Position numbers and translations under genes: made by a program. Shown here in pieces: positions 9,901-13,395 of a stretch of 13,395 nt of DNA (the stretch's first letter is position 1; every line of letters starts with the position of its first letter). The stretch comes from Euperipatoides rowelli (Eukaryota > Onychophora > Udeonychophora > Euonychophora > Peripatopsidae). The notes below the pieces were generated by a model. That model saw only the letters and a program-made list of their open reading frames with translations. It was not told the origin of the DNA and did no database searches. The stretch lies in NCBI GenBank assembly GCA_003024985.2, contig PXIH01S0002403.1; one strand, 5' to 3'.

Positions 9901-11204
9901 TGATGAAATATACAATCAGAAAATACTTAATTACTAATAAACCAAGACAAAAATATTACACCGAATAACACTAATTAAATTTTTACTTTTAAAAAAAAAA
10001 GTGTTTCCTGCAATTCACAGCAGATGGCGAGCATAAAATGAAACACTATAGCAATGTTTAGATTGTTTACTGGTTATGGATTAATTTGATTAGCAACTGT
10101 TTATTGCTATTCATTGATTTACTGTAAGTTTTTTATTACCGGTATGTCAAAGTATTATTTTGCACCTTCCAGTCTGTGCAGTGATTTTTGGGAGCACTTC
10201 CATTTCGAAGTGACTGAAGAAGAATCCCAAGAGATTTTCAACAAAACAGCTTATTTTTTAGATTTTCTGCAGGATGGAGCTGGGAAATAAAATCAAAATA
10301 ATCGAGCACTATTTTACGCTTACAGTTTGCTTTTTTTTATATAAAAATTTATATAAAGCTATAAAAGAAAATGTACATAGTTTGTTTTAAATATTTTTCT
10401 TTTTTTTATTAAAAAGTCATAATTTTAATAATTTAATCGTAAAACTATATAAATTTACAAGAATTTCAAAATTTTAAGAGACCAAAAGCCTAAATTTAGC
10501 TTATCTTTGTAAAGTGTAAATAATATGATAAACTGGTAATTATGATAATATTAATTATCATTTTTAATTTTTTTTTTTTTTTTTTTTTAATAACATGTAA
10601 ATTATAATATTTCTGTTATGGTGTTAATTTTTAATTAAGTTTGGTAAATAATCGTTAATTATCGAATCATAATGAATAATAATTTTTGTTACCGGTAATG
10701 ATTTTTTGTACCGATGTTAAATGCTGGAAAAAATAAATAAAAATATTTTTCTAAGTACACAAAACAGAAAGATCTATCAAAAAACAAGTCACGAATGACT
10801 GGTGGGCAATCATTCTGCTATAAAGGAATGGTGATGGGTAAATAAATAAATTTAAAAAAAAAATCTAAATCTCCTTGTTAATGAATAATAATAATATGTG
10901 ACGGCCAAGTTATCAAACCACAATGAAATGTATTTTTGGAGGGTTATTATATTTTTATTTACTAGGATGCGGCAGGCTACAATAATAAAAGTGTTGACTT
11001 GTATAATCCATACTTACAAGACTTTGAATCCTTCATCGTTACTTGAATCCTCTTTCTGAAGGCCTGCTTCAGTTTGTTTGTTTTCTCCATTTGGTCCCTG
11101 ATTGAAAATATGCTCTAACTTGGCATATAAAGCTGTTCTGTTGTAGATGTGGAATTCAAAGCCATTGAGCAGGATAGAAAGCCTGGTATCCAAATGGGAC
11201 ATAT
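800..11204 (-). CDS. BLTP1: BLTP1 (KIAA1109/tweek) ortholog, partial gene, five exons
   Basis: The coding model is complement(join(800..941, 1029..1108, 3036..3226, 6687..6765, 11018..11204)). The joined reading frame is open for 225 codons, and every exon-exon phase fits (2/1, 0/0, 2/1, 1/2). The order of conserved blocks matches the N-terminal region of animal BLTP1 as I remember it: FEFHIYNR, WRDLIPVIKLDVTT, FDDVHIVYTTKP, MAPSPRYV, DEPPRFMGEGFVILQ, YYYMDEPGLVPEE and CGKGTDLSYGPWADRQR. BLTP1 is a giant (about 5000 residues in human) ER-anchored bridge-like lipid-transfer protein of the RBG family, which moves phospholipid along a hydrophobic groove at membrane contact sites. This part would lie roughly at residues 120-330, just after the membrane anchor, in the groove-forming beta-sheet region. 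The N-terminal anchor exon is not in the window. Family identity is nearly certain; the function is from family knowledge. Confidence 0.95.
1029..1108 (-). CDS. BLTP1: BLTP1 exon D
   Basis: The exon is 80 nt. The acceptor is TTTATTTCAG and the donor is GTAATTATG. The first base completes Glu (GA+A) and the last base G begins a Gly codon. The protein reads PPRFMGEGFVILQSNNVDLY and then YYMDEPG. This is one of the most conserved parts of the family (human PPRLMGEGFVVMQSNDVDIY). It is separated from the next exon by only 87 bp, the one short intron in the window. Confidence 0.95.
1651..1839. repeat. Tandem duplication, ~96-bp unit, two copies
   Basis: Copy 1 (1651-1746) and copy 2 (1747-1839) are nearly identical. 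They differ by a three-base deletion in the ATATGTAATAATATGAG part and a few substitutions. Both run from AAGTTTTTTAAAATC to AAGGCTCATTTAT. The low divergence implies a recent local duplication. Confidence 0.9.
2262..2559. repeat. ~300-bp imperfect inverted repeat
   Basis: The left arm is about 2262-2401 and the right arm about 2419-2559, separated by a ~17-nt spacer. Matching blocks include TCTAGGGAAAAAAAACATTT, AAAATGCACTAAAAAGTAGA, the AAAATAATTTTTT run, and CTATTTATAA..TTTTAAGACTTA. Arms differ by scattered substitutions and small indels. It could be a MITE or foldback element; no clear target duplication was found. If transcribed in the BLTP1 intron it would form a long hairpin RNA. Confidence 0.8.
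3036..3226 (-). CDS. BLTP1: BLTP1 exon C
   Basis: The exon is 191 nt. The acceptor is TTTTCTTAAG and the donor is GTAAGTACA. It starts in phase 0 with Gly-Arg and ends with GA of a split Glu codon. The protein runs GRFVFGNRLLPTTLSVAFDD, then VHIVYTTKPASTKVDYFMHS, then a Lys/Glu segment and MAPSPRYV. It aligns block by block with the human FDDAFLTYTTKPPSSHLDQF and PSPRYV region. The unresolved base at 3047 falls in the third position of a GAN codon (Glu or Asp), so the frame is unaffected. A plus-strand open frame over the same bases is only the antisense shadow. Confidence 0.94.
4010..4130 (+). repeat. Interrupted trinucleotide-rich tract
   Basis: A run of CAGCAGCAG passes into imperfect GTAATAGTAA and then AATAATAATAA, with more AATAAA-type repeats to about 4130. 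It is a low-complexity microsatellite in the intron. The hydrophobic Leu/Ile frame on the minus strand here comes from this composition and is not a gene. Confidence 0.7.
4465..5317 (+). pseudogene. Non-LTR retrotransposon reverse transcriptase fragment (Jockey/CR1-like)
   Basis: Three plus-strand frames, read in order, give the C-terminal half of a LINE reverse transcriptase. The catalytic block is GIISYADDILLYK, with YADD at 4540-4551. It is followed by LNN(stop)ID, MNVKKTKFKMVGR (4650 on), HKCLGVLFDDRL, the QPILDFCSSAYY block (about 4890), RSLTKKIF, then AQRKMRGDLIFTFK (about 5055) and KTRGHQWKIKK (5155 on). It ends near 5317 with SLDKFLYN. This order matches the thumb and C-terminal region of CR1/Jockey-group elements. 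It is dead: in-frame stops (TGA at 4626 in place of an expected Trp codon), several frameshifts, and no endonuclease or RT fingers. The element is antisense to BLTP1. The group is sure; the clade is not. Confidence 0.85.
5584..5999. mobile_element. Foldback/MITE-like element with ~200-bp terminal inverted repeats
   Basis: The left arm is 5584-5786, the loop is 15 nt (5787-5801) and the right arm is 5802-5999. The left end ACTAGGGTCTGCGTATAC matches the inverted right end ACTAGCATCTGCGTATAC. The arms stay closely matched all the way in (for example TCCTTCCTTTCCTCAT, ATAACAAAATGAGCTTAAT, and CTAAATTAGCTTA at the loop). It is flanked on both sides by GAAAAAAAA (5575-5583 and 6000-6008), a candidate 9-bp target duplication, though it is low in complexity. 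A 9-bp duplication with very long inverted repeats suits a Mutator-like or related foldback family; this is inference. No protein is encoded. The whole element would fold into one hairpin. Confidence 0.85.
6204..6221. repeat. Short perfect hairpin
   Basis: CCCGTCA, a four-base AAAA loop, then TGACGGG. It is followed by an A-rich stretch and a C homopolymer at about 6233-6243. The setting suggests the edge of a small transposon (Helitron-like 3' hairpin), but no CTAG end follows. Confidence 0.5.
6687..6765 (-). CDS. BLTP1: BLTP1 exon B
   Basis: The exon is 79 nt. The acceptor is TTATTTCAG and the donor is GTAAGAAAT. The first base completes the Leu codon begun in the previous exon, and the last codon is complete (phase 0). 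The protein reads a charged EQEQEFKRP stretch and then WRDLIPVIKLDVTT, the counterpart of the human SWRSLIPVIKVNVSTGR block. The charged linker before it is shorter than I recall for vertebrates, where this region carries an extra Lys/Glu-rich insertion. Confidence 0.93.
6943..7000. repeat. 16-bp inverted repeat, 26-nt loop
   Basis: AAAATGCTGTGAGCTC (6943-6958) pairs with GAGCTCACGGCATTTT (6985-7000) with a single mismatch that would be a G-U pair in RNA on one strand. The spacer is 26 nt. The size is miRNA-precursor-like, but the arms are short for one (16 bp). Confidence 0.6.
7240..7320 (+). mobile_element. Possible LINE 3' tail
   Basis: GAGCCTACATCCTGCTGGGC is followed by TAAGGCTCTGATGATGATT. 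The block has higher GC than its surroundings and ends in a short (GAT)n run, as RTE-like elements often do. It resembles the recurrent 3' end of invertebrate LINE copies from memory; there is no coding domain to confirm it. Confidence 0.35.
7815..7840. repeat. Perfect 12-bp-arm palindrome
   Basis: CATTTCAAATCC, AC spacer, GGATTTGAAATG. The arms match perfectly. Its role is unknown; it may be a hairpin left by a small DNA transposon. Confidence 0.65.
7916..8173 (+). pseudogene. RTE-like LINE, C-terminal end of the reverse transcriptase polyprotein
   Basis: An open frame of about 85 codons ends at TGA 8171-8173. It shows KRKWKYAGHVLRG, then a basic RGRARREWLDDLKDW block, then RRDQDRDLWQS. This is the recognisable C-terminal tail (K.KW.GHV.R ... 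RGR.RR.WLDD.KDW ... DR..W) of endonuclease-reverse transcriptase proteins of RTE/Jockey-type LINEs. The stop is followed by TGATGATAA, fitting the short-repeat 3' tail of such elements. The first codon in the frame is TTG and no start is implied; the 5' part is missing, as is usual for 5'-truncated copies. It sits in the same strand sense as the 4465-5317 LINE but belongs to a different family. Confidence 0.75.
8941..9000 (+). mobile_element. hAT-like terminal sequence
   Basis: CAGAGGGTTCCCAATCG followed by TATGTGCAAACTAC resembles the CAG(A/G)GGTTCCCAA(A/C) ends of hAT/Charlie-type elements. The matching opposite end was not found within a few kilobases, so this is either one end of a decayed copy or a chance likeness. 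Confidence 0.35.
10144..10290 (+). other. 48-codon open frame, unrecognised, possible BED-like fragment
   Basis: From ATG 10144 to TAA 10288-10290 the frame encodes a balanced, non-repetitive peptide including SSLCSDFWEHFHFEV, TEEESQEIFNKT and FLDFLQDGAGK. Its composition is unlike the surrounding AT-rich filler. The WEHF.FE pattern resembles the start of BED zinc fingers in hAT transposases, but the Cys/His ligands are not visible. There is no splice structure linking it to BLTP1 (opposite strand). It may be a transposon remnant or chance. Confidence 0.25.
11018..11204 (-). CDS. BLTP1: BLTP1 exon A (most upstream in window)
   Basis: The exon is 187 nt. The acceptor is TATTTCAG before 11204 and the donor is GTAAGTA from 11017. 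It begins with two bases that finish an upstream split codon and ends with TT of a split Leu codon. The protein includes RLSILLNGFEFHIYNR followed by ALYAKLEHIF, matching the human stretch with NDFEFHVYNRSDLYGRLQEL. After that comes a hydrophilic Gln/Glu/Lys/Asn-rich linker. An in-frame ATG at 11202 is internal and is not proposed as the start, because a good acceptor sits directly upstream and the family has about 120 residues before this point. No upstream exon was found in 11205-13395. Confidence 0.93.
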
Positions 11205-13395
11205 CTGAAATAAAATAATAAAAAAAAAAAAAACAGCTATAACAAAAACATTCTGAAAAAAACTTAAAATAACATAAATCAGTTAAATGACTATAGATAA
11301 TATTGATTCTATAAGTTTATTATGAAATAATTTTTTTATCATTAACAGTTTAGCACTTTTCATCTTTTTTTTTTTTTAAATTTTGTTATAGCCTAACTAA
11401 AAAAATTCTGAACTTTTTAATGATTGATCATTAATCTAAATCCGTTCTCCATTTTGGATGTTGAAACACAGGCAACGAAAAAAAAGTTCTGTATGACGTT
11501 TACAGTTATGCTTTATATTTGCACTACCATGATAAATAAATTACCAACTGTACATTGGGAATTAAGGACAGCTATTATAGTAGACATGATATTATTTTCT
11601 TCATTCATGCATTGAAACAACCTTGTGCTTTACCTGAGATTTTTTTTTTTTTTCCATCAGCACATTACTAATCACCATTTTTAACTTTTAATATTTTTTT
11701 TTTTTGTTCACATACAGAGAATTTATTTAACACAAAGATAAATTAGAGAGAACCACAATATATAAATATTTTATCAGAAGCCATGGATATAATCATACTT
11801 TCTACTTTTGGTAGTTTTTTTTGGTCTTAGCATTTCTCAACAGTGAAATTGACAAATTTTAGCCTACTTTTGACTGAATGGAACTTATTGTGAAATACTT
11901 TAGTGATTTTCTTGACATCAGACTAACAACTTTTAATCAAATATTAAGAGCTACAATTTTTAACTGGATGATGACAGACTTATAAACTGCATGGTTTCAG
12001 TGATGTACAAATAAAAATATATTTTTTTAATTACTTTTAAATAAGATTAGAATATTTTGGTGTAGGCTATAATTATTAAGTGTAAATTTTTAGCTGGATT
12101 TTAAGTGTCATCAGTGAGACAAGAACAATACTTAGACTGGATTAAATTCATTGTTGACAAAGCAGATTCACACAAACAAGTGGACTTCAAAAAGGACATT
12201 AAAAAAGAAGTAACCAGTAGCATATAGTGCCGTATTTTTTGAAAAAATTTTAATACTTTTTCAGAAAATATACAATATTTCTGAAAGTTAAGCTTGGCCT
12301 GAAGCTTTTCCAGGCCACTTAAAATTGCTTGGCGGTTCACCAGTGAACAACAGTCATTATCCTTAAAGAGTAATGACAGTATTAAGATCATGTAAGTAAC
12401 TTCATGTTTAATTTTACATTTTAATAGCCTACTTTAGCTTTGTATGATTTGCTCTATCCCCAAAGCCTCCAGGATGGAATAGGCTCCAGCCACCCACACC
12501 TCACCCACTTTCACAGATCCGTGATTTTGAATTTTAACATTTCTTGCTAATGACAAAGCACATTATAGAATGTTTTCCGATTAAATAATTTAGCCATTTA
12601 TGTGAAGCTATTTAACAATCAATTTTTTTTTAGAAATTTGTACTTTTCTTCATGTGTGGGCAAGCTAGGATTAATGCTCCTTTTACTATATGTGATAGAT
12701 TACCTAATGAAAATTGTTAGCATGTAAAAGTAATTTGCATGGATAAACTTCTACAAACTTAACCAAGCAACTTAACCCTATTCTGCTTTTATATTGATTT
12801 CACATCATATTGAACCTGGAAGAATTTATGATCCAGTCTAACTATTAGTTCACTTTGTTTCATCAAATGCAACCCAACATGACTGAAAATTAAGTATGCT
12901 ACCGGTAACAAATTAAAATTAACAATATTTAAATACAACTTTTCATTCACATACATGTAGATCTGCATGGAAAAGATACTAAGTGCTTCTAGAAAAGTTC
13001 AAAATTTTATCACTAACAAGCTAAAGTAAAAAGGTTTCTAAATATACCTGCTAAACTCAAACTCAAGTGACTCATTAAGCAGTCATTTATGGAGCAGAAA
13101 TAGTACTAGCAATAAAAGAGATTACACACCAAAAAGTAATCCTATAAAATAGATTTAAAAAGCCTTCATTCAAAATTGATAAATAAGCTGATGCACTAAA
13201 AGAAATTAAGGCTTGGTTTCATCTAATTCCATTTGATCACTTGAGTAAATCTTCTAATGGTTTAAAAATCAAATTGTAAGTTGACTCAAAATATTTTTCG
13301 ATTTCAATTTACAGAAATTTCAAATATAATACTCATCTTAAAAAGTCTAATGCTTTAAAAAGGCTTAAAATATTTATATATTGTATAAATAACCT
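11205..13395 (-). other. Upstream BLTP1 intron (partial) and flank
   Basis: At least 2.2 kb of AT-rich sequence upstream of exon A. I searched for the expected preceding exon (the family has a Trp-rich block there; CCACCA on the plus strand would mark it) and found none, so the intron continues past the window edge. Apart from the transposase relic at 12101-12391 and a GC-richer patch at 12460-12525, nothing is recognised. Confidence 0.7.
12101..12391 (-). pseudogene. hAT-type transposase C-terminal remnant
   Basis: The frame ends with KSTCLCESALSTMNLIQSKY and then CSCLTDD. This matches the hAT C-terminal dimerisation block of ZBED5/FAM200/EPM2AIP1/GTF2IRD2-like transposases, usually of the form S.YLCES.FS.MN..KSKYRSRLTD. 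Expected Arg residues (KYRSRL) are replaced by Cys here. The normal continuation (a leucine-rich stretch after LTDD) appears only in a shifted frame (LKIQLKIYT), so there is a frameshift at about 12104. No terminal repeats were identified. The N-terminal part of this frame (before about 12230) is not clearly transposase. It is an old, dead copy in the intron upstream of BLTP1 exon A. Confidence 0.6.

Larger units (their letters stand above)
6766..11017 (-). other. BLTP1 intron A/B, 4252 bp
   Basis: The longest complete intron. It contains an RTE-like LINE 3' end (7916-8173), a possible second LINE tail (about 7240-7320), short inverted repeats (6943-7000, 7815-7840), a hAT-like terminus (8941 on) and a small unexplained open frame (10144-10290). 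Stretches 8180-8930, 9060-9740 and 10300-11000 are AT-rich with homopolymer runs (a 21-T run at 10568-10588), and I see no gene in them. Confidence 0.75.

Noticed and set aside
11202-11204. ATG as the true start of BLTP1
   Set aside because: A strong TATTTCAG acceptor lies immediately upstream, and the family has a long conserved N-terminal part including a membrane anchor before this point.
1-13395. tRNA, rRNA or other structured RNA genes
   Set aside because: No cloverleaf with a GTTCRANTC-type B box, and no rRNA-like segments were seen on either strand by eye.

Overview
The window looks like AT-rich (roughly 28-30% GC by eye) nuclear DNA from an invertebrate animal. It carries spliced exons with canonical GT/AG introns, several families of decayed eukaryotic transposons, and no bacterial-style dense coding. 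Two unresolved bases (1014 and 3047) suggest a draft assembly. The phylum cannot be fixed from the sequence. The host protein is clearly similar to, but diverged from, the vertebrate one.

The only host gene recognised is on the minus strand. It is an internal, N-terminal-proximal part of BLTP1 (KIAA1109; tweek in Drosophila, LPD-3 in nematodes, Csf1 in yeast), a very large bridge-like lipid-transfer protein. Five exons join in phase in the order 11204-11018, 6765-6687, 3226-3036, 1108-1029 and 941-800. They give 679 nt with 225 complete codons and no stop. The gene continues beyond both edges: the membrane-anchor exon(s) lie past position 13395 and the rest of the protein lies before position 1.

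The remaining ~95% is intron, and much of it is mobile-element debris. At 1-732 (intron after the last exon) there is a head-to-tail pair of non-autonomous Helitrons with ~80-bp internal repeats, a G-rich block and a duplicated 3' hairpin. At 1109-3035 there is a 96-bp tandem duplication and a ~300-bp inverted repeat. At 3227-6686 there is a broken non-LTR retrotransposon reverse transcriptase (4465-5317) and a 416-bp foldback element with ~200-bp terminal inverted repeats and a 9-bp target duplication (5584-5999). At 6766-11017 there is the 3' end of an RTE-like LINE (7916-8173), a second LINE-like 3' tail, a hAT-like terminus and short hairpins. At 11205-13395 there is a fossil hAT-type transposase C-terminus (12101-12391).

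At motif scale, the 8-mer TACCGGTA occurs five times against about 0.1 expected from base composition. TACATGTA and TAC(A/T)GTA are also over-represented. No operon, CRISPR array, rRNA or tRNA gene was seen. I see no convincing new multi-gene system; the most unusual items are the foldback element, the tandem Helitrons and the TAC..GTA motif excess.
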